A stretch of 14,814 nucleotides of DNA from Nitrolancea sp040255925 (GTDB taxonomy: Bacteria > Chloroflexota > Chloroflexia > Thermomicrobiales > Thermomicrobiaceae): positions 1-14,814 of the forward strand of contig JBDZVX010000060.1 in NCBI GenBank assembly GCA_040255925.1. The letters are read 5' to 3'. The notes under the pieces are model-generated. The model worked only from the letters and a program-made list of their open reading frames with translations, made no database searches and was not told the origin of the DNA. Below, one piece after another: positions 1-7,893 of this stretch (its first letter is position 1; each line of letters opens with the position of its first letter). Made by a program: the position numbers and the translations under genes.

Positions 1-84
1 CTAGATTGTCATAGATAGCGATTTGTTGTCGGGCGCTGCTTGCTGCCACCGAGGGATAATCCATGATGCAGCGGCCTGATATGC

Positions 85-120
85 CAGTGGCCGCCAACCA
101 AATTTGGCTGGCGGCCACTG
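85..120 (-). terminator. Hairpin after the ATPase operon, possible terminator
   Basis: A near-perfect 36-nt inverted repeat lies 33 nt beyond the ATPase stop. The arms CAGTGGCCGCCA (85-96) and TGGCGGCCACTG (109-120) are perfectly complementary over 12 bp and enclose CCAAATTTGG, itself a palindrome. The single non-pair, A97 against C108 on the plus strand, becomes a G-U wobble in minus-strand RNA, so the hairpin is more stable in the direction of the ATPase transcript. There is no U-tract after it, so it is not a canonical intrinsic terminator. It could instead be an mRNA 3'-end stabiliser or a protein-binding palindrome. Confidence 0.5.
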
Positions 121-153
121 ATTCGATCCAAATGGTAAGCAGTCGTTATGCTG

Positions 154-3100
154 TCATACCCTCGATGCCAGGGTGGGTCGTAGGCGAGGACGTGGCAGCG
201 CGCGTGGGGATGGAATGACGCCGGACGCGAGCGCCTGGCTGAGCAGGACGGCGGCTAACGATGCGGCTCCAACGAGCAGCCAGCCGTAGAGCGGCAGCAT
301 GGTCAGGCTCAGAAATCCCTGGAGCGGCGGCAGCGTCAGCGTCGCGATCAGGATGCCGGCAGAACCGGCGACGGCGCCGAGGACCGGGCGGCTCCAGCCA
401 TCTTCCGTCCGGCCCACCTCCAATGTCTGCGCAAGCTGGCTGGCGATGATGCTGGCGAAGGCGACGCTGCGCGCCTGCGGTAATCCCCCCGGGAGCGCGA
501 GCACATAGGCGGCGAGTGATGGCGTCGCGGTCGAGATCGCGCGACGGAGGACGTCCCGGCGCAGGGGATCATGCAGCGCACTGGCGCCTTCTCGTGCCAG
601 GCCGGCCAGATTACGATGGGCGGGTCCCTGAAGCGCTACCGCGAGGCTTGGGAGCACATCGGTGATCACGTTCACCGCGAGGACCTGCCGGACGATCAGC
701 GGGGCGGAGACTCCAAGCACGCTCCCGCCCATCATCAGGGCGACCTCACCGACGTTGCCGCCCAGGAGCAGGCCGAGCGCCCGCCGGATATTCCGCCAAA
801 AGCTCCGGCCCTCCACCAGCGCTTCCACCAGTGTGGAGAAATCATCGTCGGCCAGCACCACGTCGGCGGCTTGCCGCGCGACCTCGGTTCCGTTTCGGCC
901 CATCGCCACCCCGACGTCGGCAAGGCGTAACGCTGGCGCGTCATTCACGCCATCGCCGGTCATGGCTACGGTGCTGCCGTCGCGTTGCAGGCTCTCGATG
1001 ATTCGTAGCTTATCCAAAGGTGTCGTCCGGGCGACGACCGTTGTGCGTTCCAGTCGCCGGTCCAATTCGCCATTGTCCAGCGTGACAATCTCGGCGCCGG
1101 TGAGCAGTTCCTCGTCATCCTTGAGGAGTCCGGCTTCCCGCGCGATCGCCCGCGCGGTGGCCGGATGGTCTCCGGTAAGCATGATCACCCGGACCCCTGC
1201 TTCGTGGCAGCGCCGTACTGCCGCTGGGACTGTCGGCCGGAGCGGATCGCTAATCCCGAGGAACCCGAGGGCGGTGAGTCCCCGCGGGTTATCGATCGGT
1301 GTATTGGCCGGCCCTTCGGCGACCATGAGTACCCGTAAGCCTCGTTCGGCGAGCCGCCTGGCCCGTGTCATCAGTTCCTGCCGGCCACGGTCATTCAAGA
1401 GGAGGAAGACATTGGCGCCGGAGTGGACGCGGGTGCACCGGCTAATGATGGCCTCCGGTGCTCCTTTGATGCAGAGCCGGTCCTGGACGACTGTCGCATG
1501 GAATGGCCGTGCCGGGTCGAACGGCGCCTCGGCTCCTCGTTCGACCCGGAGTATCGCGCCGAGCCCGGCCGCCTCGGCTCCTTGGATGATCGCCACATCC
1601 GTTGGGTGGGAGGCGACATCATGAGCTTCCGGGTGGGGGCTGGCGAGCGCGGCGGTTCGGAGAACCCGGCGCAGATCGGCTGGCAGATCGCTGAGTGTGG
1701 TTGCCTCCCGGCTGCTGTCGGCTACCACACTCAGCGTCAGCCGCCCTTCGGTCATCGTCCCGGTCTTGTCGGTGCAGGCGACGTCAACCCGTCCCAGCGC
1801 CTCCACCGCCGACAGGCGATGGATCAGCGCCCGGCGACCGGCCAGGCGACGGGCAACCGCTGTCTCGCCGAACTTGGCGAGCATCGGTAACCCTTCCGGG
1901 ATCGCGGCGACAACCATCATCGATCCCAGCGCGAACTGAGCCAGTGGCGGCTGGCGTCGCAGCAGACCGGCACCAGTGACGATTGCCCCACCGGCAACGG
2001 CAAGGGGAAGGACCTGGCGGAGCAATTGCCCGAGGCGTGCATCCAGTGGGTTCTCCTGCCCCTTGCCGTTCAATGCGATCGTGGCGGCCAGGGTCGCACC
2101 CATCCGGGTTTGCTCTCCCACTGCCACCACCACGGCCCGTCCCGTCCCGACCGTGATATCGCTCCCTTCCAGGATCACCCTGCTCGCGTCGGTCGCGCCG
2201 TCGGCGGACTTTGGTACCGGCAACGACTCCCCGGTCAGCGCCGCCTCGTCCACTTCCAGGCCGCGAGTGCCGAGAAGCCGGGCGTCGGCCGCGACCCGGT
2301 CGCCAGGTGCCAACAGCAGAACGTCGCCGGGGACAACATCGGGCGCCGGAACTTTGACCGGTTGACCATCACGGAGGACCCGCGCGCTCGCGGTACCCAA
2401 CCGTTGCAGCGCTTCGGCACCCTGGTCGGTCCGGCGTTCCAGCCAGGCGCCGATGACGACGTTGTTGATGATGGTCATCACGATGACCATGGCATCGACC
2501 GGAGCGCCGAAGAGGAGCGATGCTCCTGCTCCGACGGCCAGCAATCCGATAAGCGGAGAACTGATCTGGGTTTTGAGCAGTGCCAGAAGGCCGGGCCGGT
2601 GCATCATTTGCTCGCGTGCCCGGTATCGCTCGGCGGCCTGGGCGCTGGTAAGCCCCTGCTCGGTCGTGTGCAGTGCACGCAACACGTCTGCCACGTCGCG
2701 CCGTCCCCACTGCTCGGGCGTGGGGTTCGCGACACGGGAAAGGATCGACTTCGGCCGTTCACCCCCTTGCAGCCGGACCCAGCCCGCGCCGAGCGCGCCG
2801 ATGACCGAGATATTGTCCACCTGCAGGCCACGCACCACGCTAAAGCGGGCGCTGATATCGCCGCCGATGCCGATGACGTTTGAAAGGGCGGAAAGAACGA
2901 CCGCGTCCTGGACCGCCGCGTTTCGCCGGGCTCCGGTCTCAACGATGGCGGCCACGGTCTCGAGGTCCGGCGCTATCAGATCTGCCCGCGCCAGAAGGCG
3001 GCTCCGGTCGTCCATGAGGCCGATCGCCAGGTCGCAGGCCGCGAAGGCGGGCGCGGCCTCGGCGCTATCCGCAAGGAAGGCGACGACCTTCCCCTCGCGT

Positions 3101-5013
3101 TGCCGCACCCGGATGGCTTCGACGCCATCGTGTTCCCTCAGCAGCGGTACCTCTGCCCGCCGGGCAACGCCTTGCGCCACCAGCGAGTTCCCCCCGGTGA
3201 GCACGCCGAGCTTCACGTTCCGGCGCCGGCATTCCTCCACCAGGCCGGTGATCCCCTGGGCGAGCCGGGGGCGCAGTGCGACGATCCCGAGCGGGTGGCC
3301 TCGCGGGCTGTCTCGTAGGACCAGCACGGCGTCGCCACGCCTTCGAAGTCGGGCGACGCCAGCTAACTTCTCTCCATCCTCCGCTGGGCCCAGGGTGTAT
3401 TCGATCCCACCAATGCGAGCGCGGGCAACGGTCCCGTCAAAGCTTCCGTCCGTTGCCGAGCCGCCGCTTGCGGCCCGGAAGGCACCACCCCAGGGCGACC
3501 CGGCCGCGGCTGCGATGGCCCCCGCCCAGTTCAGGATCTCCCCGGTGTCGTAGCTCCCGGTGAGCGGCAGCACGCTCGACAGTTCGGCGCCGTCGGTCAG
3601 CAGTCGTGGTCCGTCAAGTAAGAGCACGTCCAGCTGGCGAATGACCCGGCCCTGCCGGGTGCCGGTGACCGTGACGCCGGCCCGGAGCACCCGCGCCGAT
3701 GCGCCGGTATCGGCCACTTCTTTACCGATGATGGCGGTGCGCGGGTTGACCAGGAGCGCGGCCAGTGTTCGTCCAGGCGAACGGGTCGCCAGGGCGGTGA
3801 TGGCGGCGTAGCCGAGTGAGAGCCAGGCCGCCCACTTGAGGTAGCGTTCGTAGATCGACTCCGTGATCGGGGCTGGGCGCGGCTCCGGTGTGAACGGAGC
3901 CGGAGACTGAAGCTTGACCAGGAATGGTCCCCCGGCCAGCCTGGCGCCGGCCGGGACATGTTTTCCTGGCGTTGCCGGGATCGGCAGTCCATCGAGTCCG
4001 ATCGCGCTGCCGATTCCTTCGAGCACCGTGGCCGGCAGCGGCACGCGTTCTCCCGCTTCGAGCCGAATCACCGCGCCGGGGATGATCGGCGGTCCCTGAT
4101 CGAGCCGGGCTTCCAGTTCCTTCCAGGCGCTCCGCCGTGCCAGGATCTCGGTGAGGAACCGGAGACCTTCGCCAAAGCTCACCGCGAGTCCAATCGGGTT
4201 TTGGGACAACGCGAGACTGACGATCGTCGCGCTTCGGAAGAGCGTATCCGCGACGTGCCGTCCGAGGAGTTGGCGAATCCCATTCCGGGTGGCGGGAAAT
4301 CCGCGCACGACGCCGATCATCCCGGCGACCTGGGCGGCGCCCGCGGCACCGGGTAGCGGCTGGCCTGGACGAGCGATCTGCCGGATGACAACCAACCCCA
4401 GCCCGAGCGCCGCCCCGACCGTGCTGACCGTGCTCTGAATCAACGGCTGCGGGTCGAGCGGGTAGGCTGGTTGATCCTCTCCGGTGACGTTCGGTAGCTC
4501 GATACCGGTGATGTCGGCGAGGATATCTTCGATATCGGGCTCGTGCTCCTGGTATTCCACCAGCACCCGGTTGGTCAGCAGATTGGCACGAGCCCGGGCG
4601 CCGGGAAGACGCTCGATGCGCTCGACGATTCGTTTGGCCAGTTCCGGTTCGCGGTCCATTCCGGGTACGCTGATCCGCGCACGCCGGGCGCGGTCATGGC
4701 GTTCGATTGAGATTCGCGGAGACGGTGCCGGTCTGCTCTCCGGTACCGGTGTGGAGCCGGGCGGCTGGTGCGCGGTCTCAAGCCCGGCTACCGAACTGAG
4801 GAGCGTGGCACAGTCGATGGCCGAGGGATCGAAGCGGATCAGGACATTTTGGGTTAGGGCATTGGCCTGGACGCTGCGTACGCCGTGAATGCAACGAAGC
4901 TGGGCTTCGACCTGGCGCTGGTCGTGTCCCGGCCATTCCGACAGGTGAATACGCGCCCGGCCTGGGATCGCGTGAATCAGGCGAGGTTCGTCAACAACCG
5001 TTCCGCTCGTCAA
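154..5013 (-). CDS. CtpI-like two-module cation P-type ATPase
   Basis: Integral-membrane ATP-driven cation pump, 1619 aa, about the size of mycobacterial CtpI. Two HMA-like domains without CxxC lie at about 11-75 and 110-170. Residues about 190-760 form a degenerate ATPase-like module: GLDGLP (339-344) replaces TGES, D467 is followed by GPRL instead of KTGT, TGG is at 606, and LADSAEAAPAF (around D649) replaces TGDGVNDAPAL. The second module (about 769-1600) is complete: TGES 927-930, PEGL 1039-1042, DKTGT with phosphorylated D1082, KGAPEA 1183, TGD 1280 and TGDGVND 1352. E1040 in M4, N1420 and E1423 in M5, and N1448, T1451 and D1452 in M6 match the SERCA Ca2+-site pattern, which suggests a divalent cation; the substrate is not proven. 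The start is TTG: an in-frame stop lies 13 codons upstream and GGAAGG sits 11 nt before it. It is the last gene of an operon with two small genes. Confidence 0.95.
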   Translation of the reverse strand: MTSGTVVDEPRLIHAIPGRARIHLSEWPGHDQRQVEAQLRCIHGVRSVQANALTQNVLIRFDPSAIDCATLLSSVAGLETAHQPPGSTPVPESRPAPSPRISIERHDRARRARISVPGMDREPELAKRIVERIERLPGARARANLLTNRVLVEYQEHEPDIEDILADITGIELPNVTGEDQPAYPLDPQPLIQSTVSTVGAALGLGLVVIRQIARPGQPLPGAAGAAQVAGMIGVVRGFPATRNGIRQLLGRHVADTLFRSATIVSLALSQNPIGLAVSFGEGLRFLTEILARRSAWKELEARLDQGPPIIPGAVIRLEAGERVPLPATVLEGIGSAIGLDGLPIPATPGKHVPAGARLAGGPFLVKLQSPAPFTPEPRPAPITESIYERYLKWAAWLSLGYAAITALATRSPGRTLAALLVNPRTAIIGKEVADTGASARVLRAGVTVTGTRQGRVIRQLDVLLLDGPRLLTDGAELSSVLPLTGSYDTGEILNWAGAIAAAAGSPWGGAFRAASGGSATDGSFDGTVARARIGGIEYTLGPAEDGEKLAGVARLRRRGDAVLVLRDSPRGHPLGIVALRPRLAQGITGLVEECRRRNVKLGVLTGGNSLVAQGVARRAEVPLLREHDGVEAIRVRQREGKVVAFLADSAEAAPAFAACDLAIGLMDDRSRLLARADLIAPDLETVAAIVETGARRNAAVQDAVVLSALSNVIGIGGDISARFSVVRGLQVDNISVIGALGAGWVRLQGGERPKSILSRVANPTPEQWGRRDVADVLRALHTTEQGLTSAQAAERYRAREQMMHRPGLLALLKTQISSPLIGLLAVGAGASLLFGAPVDAMVIVMTIINNVVIGAWLERRTDQGAEALQRLGTASARVLRDGQPVKVPAPDVVPGDVLLLAPGDRVAADARLLGTRGLEVDEAALTGESLPVPKSADGATDASRVILEGSDITVGTGRAVVVAVGEQTRMGATLAATIALNGKGQENPLDARLGQLLRQVLPLAVAGGAIVTGAGLLRRQPPLAQFALGSMMVVAAIPEGLPMLAKFGETAVARRLAGRRALIHRLSAVEALGRVDVACTDKTGTMTEGRLTLSVVADSSREATTLSDLPADLRRVLRTAALASPHPEAHDVASHPTDVAIIQGAEAAGLGAILRVERGAEAPFDPARPFHATVVQDRLCIKGAPEAIISRCTRVHSGANVFLLLNDRGRQELMTRARRLAERGLRVLMVAEGPANTPIDNPRGLTALGFLGISDPLRPTVPAAVRRCHEAGVRVIMLTGDHPATARAIAREAGLLKDDEELLTGAEIVTLDNGELDRRLERTTVVARTTPLDKLRIIESLQRDGSTVAMTGDGVNDAPALRLADVGVAMGRNGTEVARQAADVVLADDDFSTLVEALVEGRSFWRNIRRALGLLLGGNVGEVALMMGGSVLGVSAPLIVRQVLAVNVITDVLPSLAVALQGPAHRNLAGLAREGASALHDPLRRDVLRRAISTATPSLAAYVLALPGGLPQARSVAFASIIASQLAQTLEVGRTEDGWSRPVLGAVAGSAGILIATLTLPPLQGFLSLTMLPLYGWLLVGAASLAAVLLSQALASGVIPSPRALPRPRLRPTLASRV

Positions 5014-5167
5014 CCCCCGGGCATCCTTCCGTAGCGGGACGCATCCCGTTCATGCCGATATCTTGATGCGGTACCTGTCGGCCACCACGAACCAGCGGCC
5101 CGGTCTTGGAGAGCCGCATCGCCAGGTACCGGCGCAAGCGGTTTCCGGATTTCAACGCCAAGTGGAC
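5014..5167. other. Intra-operon gap of 154 nt
   Basis: The stretch between the 80-aa gene and the ATPase holds no convincing gene. One minus-strand frame without a start reads GRWFVVADRYRIKISA before a TGA, which could be a decayed coding remnant. No terminator is visible, so co-transcription with the ATPase is plausible. Confidence 0.35.
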
Positions 5168-5410
5168 TTATTTCCGTTCTTGTTTCTGGCTGATGGCCTG
5201 GGCTTCCGCGAGGATATCTTCCCCAGCCTCACGGGCACGGGCGGCGCCCTGGCGGAGACGGTGACGAACAACGGTGCTCCATTCGCCAACCCGCTGGCCC
5301 ATACGGTTCACGATCTCCTCGGCGTGTTGGACTTCCGGCCGCTCGGGCGGTTGCTCCCCGGCTTGTTCCGCCGCCGGCTGGCCAGACTGTTCGCTTTGCT
5401 CCGCGCTCAT
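5168..5410 (-). CDS. Small charged helical protein, unknown function
   Basis: 80-aa soluble-looking protein that I do not recognise. The N-terminal 25 residues are rich in Gln, Glu, Ala and Pro and probably disordered. Residues 28-80 are charged and predicted helical, with RLRQGAARAREAGEDILAEA near the end. There is no signal peptide, membrane segment or cysteine. It is probably real: its ATG shares one base with the stop of the preceding gene (TGATG), which implies coupled translation, and AGGAGG lies 9 nt upstream inside that gene. It lies between an 84-aa membrane-type protein and the large P-type ATPase, all on the minus strand. A role as an accessory of the ATPase is inferred from position only. 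Confidence 0.7.
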   Translation of the reverse strand: MSAEQSEQSGQPAAEQAGEQPPERPEVQHAEEIVNRMGQRVGEWSTVVRHRLRQGAARAREAGEDILAEAQAISQKQERK

Positions 5411-5664
5411 CAGGCAGTGCCTCCTGCCTGCTCCGTGGCTGTCCCCGCTTGTTGCGCTTCTCTCCCGCCGGGCTGGGTAGCCTCGCGGGCTCCACGAGCG
5501 ACGCCTTGGGCAAAGGAGGAGATCGCGTCGCCGGCCATCAGCACACCGGCAAGGCCGTAGACCGCGCCGCGACGCGCGACGCGCCGGACTGGTGGAGAGA
5601 GGACCGCTGCCGTGATAGCTACCGCGGCTCCGACAGCGGGGTTTAAAATGTCATCGGTGTCCAC
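5410..5664 (-). CDS. Small membrane-associated protein upstream of P-type ATPase
   Basis: 84-aa protein starting at GTG, chosen because a full AGGAGG Shine-Dalgarno sits 7 nt before it; the reading frame stays open to 5742, but that extension lacks such a signal. Residues 8-23 are Ala/Val-rich and hydrophobic, followed by the basic patch PPVRRVARR (24-32) and a second hydrophobic stretch about 33-51. The tail 55-84 is Ala/Gln/Gly-rich and probably disordered. The pattern of a hydrophobic segment, a basic stretch and a Gly-rich helix loosely resembles the small DUF5132-type proteins found near HMA/P-type ATPase genes; this is a guess without a profile search. It is the first gene of the ATPase operon and overlaps the next gene by one base. 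Confidence 0.72.
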   Translation of the reverse strand: MDTDDILNPAVGAAVAITAAVLSPPVRRVARRGAVYGLAGVLMAGDAISSFAQGVARGAREATQPGGREAQQAGTATEQAGGTA

Positions 5665-5978
5665 CCTGTACCTCCTACTACCTGTGCATCGTCCATTACA
5701 TCCACTACCGGGGACTCCGGTATCTGATCGGCACGGCCCCAACCGGCGAATTCCAAGATCGCGGCAACGCAGCCCGAACCAGCAGGCTGATACGACAGGT
5801 TCGACGAGCGAATGGATTGCCGTGATTCCCAGCTACTTGTTGTCCGGAGGCTCTCATGCTCATGCGTGGTCAGGTACGGCTGTCACGAACATTCAATAGC
5901 TGACTGGCCGCGTAACAAGATGAAACATACCCGGTCAGTGCCGCATGATGAATGCCAGCAATCGCGATCGAGGGGTGA
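5665..5978. other. Intergenic region between scpB and the ATPase operon
   Basis: This 314-nt region has no credible gene and must hold the promoter of the downstream minus-strand ATPase operon, unless scpB reads through. No convincing -35/-10 pair was found. Two structures are visible. The first is a short hairpin TACCGG-GGACT-CCGGTA at 5706-5722, within the leader of the 84-aa gene. The second is an imperfect inverted repeat, GACTGG (5912-5917) against CCGGTC (5931-5936), after scpB. Neither has a U-tract, so scpB termination is unclear. Confidence 0.4.
5671..5676 (-). promoter_or_regulatory. Shine-Dalgarno AGGAGG fixing the GTG start
   Basis: Minus-strand AGGAGG lies 6 nt before the GTG at 5664. 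It decides that start over the in-frame extension to 5742. Confidence 0.8.
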
Positions 5979-6566
5979 TTAGGACGACTCGCCCTCGGCG
6001 GTTGGGGACCCGGCTTCAGCAACCGGTGGAAGATCATTCAGGCTGGCAAGTCCGAAAAAGCGGAGAAATTCCGGCGTTGTCCCGTATTGAATCGGATTGC
6101 CGGCCGTGGCCAGCCGTCCGACCGGTTCGACTAGACCACGGGCGATCAGCGTCTGAAGGACGCCACTGGAATCAACCCCCCGGACGGCGTCCAATTCCGC
6201 CCGTGTCATCGGCTGGCGGTAGGCGATGATCGCCAGTGTTTCCAGCGCCGCCTGGGAGAGGCGCACCGTCCGCTCCAGTCCAAGGAAGCGCTGCACCACC
6301 GACGCGAACCGTGGCGCGGTGATGAGCTGTACCTGCCGCTCATCGACTCGTTGGAGTGCAAGCCCGAGCCGATCGAGGTCCCTTTCGAGCGTGGCCAGTG
6401 CATCGGCTGCCTCGGCGGGACGGCAACCCAGATGCCGGGCGATGACATCGAGCGGCACCGGGCCGCTGGAGACGAATAGGACCGCGCCGATCGCCGCCGG
6501 GCGCTCGGAGTCGGGTATTTGGTCGAGTGGAAGCTGGCCCTGGTTGGCCTTCGGTTCCTCAGTCAT
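5979..6566 (-). CDS. scpB: Segregation and condensation protein B
   Basis: 195-aa ScpB, the winged-helix kleisin partner of the Smc-ScpA complex, which helps condense and segregate the chromosome. The first winged helix spans about 22-90 (AAIGAVLFVSSGPVPLDVIA) and the second about 103-150, with the family core LSQAALETLAIIAYRQPMTR. YGTT (161-164) and FLRFFGL (167-173) near the C-terminus are also typical. The start is the ATG at 6566: GGAGG lies 6 nt upstream and the ATG overlaps the scpA stop by 8 nt (ATGACTGA), so translation is probably coupled. An upstream in-frame extension to 6755 runs through scpA and is rejected. Length is usual for the family. It is the last gene of the long minus-strand string. 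Confidence 0.95.
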   Translation of the reverse strand: MTEEPKANQGQLPLDQIPDSERPAAIGAVLFVSSGPVPLDVIARHLGCRPAEAADALATLERDLDRLGLALQRVDERQVQLITAPRFASVVQRFLGLERTVRLSQAALETLAIIAYRQPMTRAELDAVRGVDSSGVLQTLIARGLVEPVGRLATAGNPIQYGTTPEFLRFFGLASLNDLPPVAEAGSPTAEGESS

Positions 6567-7311
6567 CGGCCGCCTCCGGCAATGATTCGATCCGCTCGAC
6601 CTCGATTTCTCCAAACAGGGCGGGCTGCGATGCCTCGACCACCCGCCGGTGGACCAGTGAGAGGAGCGCGATAAATCCGACAACCACTTCGGTACGCGTT
6701 GGCGACTCCCCGATGATCGAGGGGAACCGGGTGCGCCCGTTACCGATCCGGCCAAGCAACCGTTGGACCATCATGGCCAGGGTGATGATCGGACTCTGAG
6801 CGTAGGTGACTGGCTCCGGCCGGACGCGAGCCAGGCACCGCCGAAAAGCCCGGAGAAGTGCCGGCAGCGGCACCGGTGCGACCTGCTCTTGAATCGGGAT
6901 GTCCTCCAGAAGTGGCACCTCACGAACAAACGCGCGCCAGCCAGCCCGTTCCCGCTGCCGCAGGTGATCAGCCGCGTGCTTCACCGCCTGATAGGCGACC
7001 AGTTGCGCGGTGAGATCCCCAGCCTCATCTGGTTCCACCGGCTCGGGCGGTGCCGGAAGGAGCGACCGGGATTTCAAGACCAGAAGGCGGGTAGCTACCG
7101 TCGCGAAGTCCGCCAGCACCTCGGGCGGCACCTCCTGAAGCGACGCCACGTAGGCCAGGAATTGGTCGGTGACCGCCACCAGCGACACCTCGGTGATCGC
7201 GAGCTGGTTTCGCTCGATCAGCCGGAGCAGGACATCGAGCGGCCCCTCAAACGCCGGGAGATGGAGTTGGTAACCGGCAAGGCCGGGCGTCTTGCCGGCG
7301 GTCGCGGCCAT
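6559..7311 (-). CDS. scpA: Segregation and condensation protein A
   Basis: 250-aa ScpA, the kleisin that bridges Smc heads and binds a ScpB dimer. The N-terminal Smc-neck-binding region is clear (LPAFEGPLDVLLRLIERNQL, 18-37), followed by TDQFLAYV (48-55) and the helix ATRLLVLKSRSLL (73-85). The central region about 86-200 is variable, and a C-terminal winged helix covers about 205-245 (TEVVVGFIALLSLVHRR). The ATG is preceded by GAGGAGGG, which lies in the last codons of the HD-domain gene; the two genes are 3 nt apart. The stop overlaps scpB by 8 nt. Length and domains are those of a normal intact gene. Confidence 0.95.
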   Translation of the reverse strand: MAATAGKTPGLAGYQLHLPAFEGPLDVLLRLIERNQLAITEVSLVAVTDQFLAYVASLQEVPPEVLADFATVATRLLVLKSRSLLPAPPEPVEPDEAGDLTAQLVAYQAVKHAADHLRQRERAGWRAFVREVPLLEDIPIQEQVAPVPLPALLRAFRRCLARVRPEPVTYAQSPIITLAMMVQRLLGRIGNGRTRFPSIIGESPTRTEVVVGFIALLSLVHRRVVEASQPALFGEIEVERIESLPEAADD

Positions 7312-7314
7312 GCG

Positions 7315-7887
7315 CTAGCCCTCCTCATCCACTGATTGGAGCAGCGCCAGCCCCTCGTCTCCCGCCGCGCCGTTATCCTGATGGTGCGCGATCAGCCAGC
7401 AGACCCTCACACTGCTGCCGGCGAGCCGGGCCAACTCGGCCCCGGTGCGGGGGTGTTCGATGGCGAGATAGTAGCCATACCGCCAGCCGGGTACCCCGTT
7501 CCCGGCCAGGCGGCCGAGCACGCGCGGGGCGAACCGGTGAAGCAAGACTGCCGTGACGCGATGGGCAAGGTAGACGCGCCCCCGGTCATCGACTTTCCCA
7601 ATGTCATGGAGCAAGGCGGCTTTCAGAACGTCGGGATCGCGGCAGCCGGTCTCCTTCAGCCGTCGCCAGGTATCGAAGAGATGTGCCCGGTCCCCGGCAG
7701 TCAGCCGGGCTACCAGTTCCCATTCGGCGGGTTGAAGCTCCGCTCGCAACGCGGCATCGAGCGGTTCCATCCGCCGCGGCGCGACCTGCCGGGCGAACTG
7801 GATGATCCGGTACCAGATCCGGTCTCCCCTGCCGCGAGTGGCGGGTGCGCTCTGGGGTGATCGGCGGTGCCAGGCTTCCATCACCAC
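7315..7887 (-). CDS. HD-domain phosphohydrolase
   Basis: 190-aa cytoplasmic protein of the HD metal-dependent phosphohydrolase superfamily. Candidate metal ligands are H69, the HD pair H94-D95 in ALLHDIGKVDDRGRV, H145, H168/H169 and D171, spread over the helical core as in the family. Residues 1-40 are basic and may be disordered. The substrate cannot be read from the sequence; nucleotides or nucleotide second messengers are common for HD proteins. The start is GTG at 7887, 6 nt after the M50 stop; GTG at 7884 or ATG at 7881 are equally possible because all three codons are adjacent and the ribosome-binding site is weak. It sits between the M50 protease and scpA in a tight operon, an arrangement that recurs in Chloroflexota as far as I recall. 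Confidence 0.85.
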   Translation of the reverse strand: MVMEAWHRRSPQSAPATRGRGDRIWYRIIQFARQVAPRRMEPLDAALRAELQPAEWELVARLTAGDRAHLFDTWRRLKETGCRDPDVLKAALLHDIGKVDDRGRVYLAHRVTAVLLHRFAPRVLGRLAGNGVPGWRYGYYLAIEHPRTGAELARLAGSSVRVCWLIAHHQDNGAAGDEGLALLQSVDEEG

Positions 7888-7893
7888 TGCCGG

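Noticed and set aside
662..3553. Long plus-strand open frames (662-1624, 2026-2883, 2453-3553) opposite the ATPase
   Set aside because: They are antisense to an intact gene with all P-type motifs; their products are Ser/Arg/Pro-rich composition artefacts of high GC, with no recognisable domain.
5014..5167. Possible small coding remnant ending GRWFVVADRYRIKISA
   Set aside because: No start codon or ribosome-binding site; a TGA lies shortly upstream in frame and I cannot tie it to a family.
5665..5742. Upstream extension of the 84-aa gene
   Set aside because: The frame is open, but the AGGAGG 6 nt before the GTG at 5664 would lie inside it and the added sequence is Cys/Gly/Arg-rich noise.
6567..6755. 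N-terminal extension of scpB
   Set aside because: It lies wholly inside scpA, has low-complexity Ser/Arg sequence and would make ScpB 63 residues too long; the ATG at 6566 has a good ribosome-binding site.
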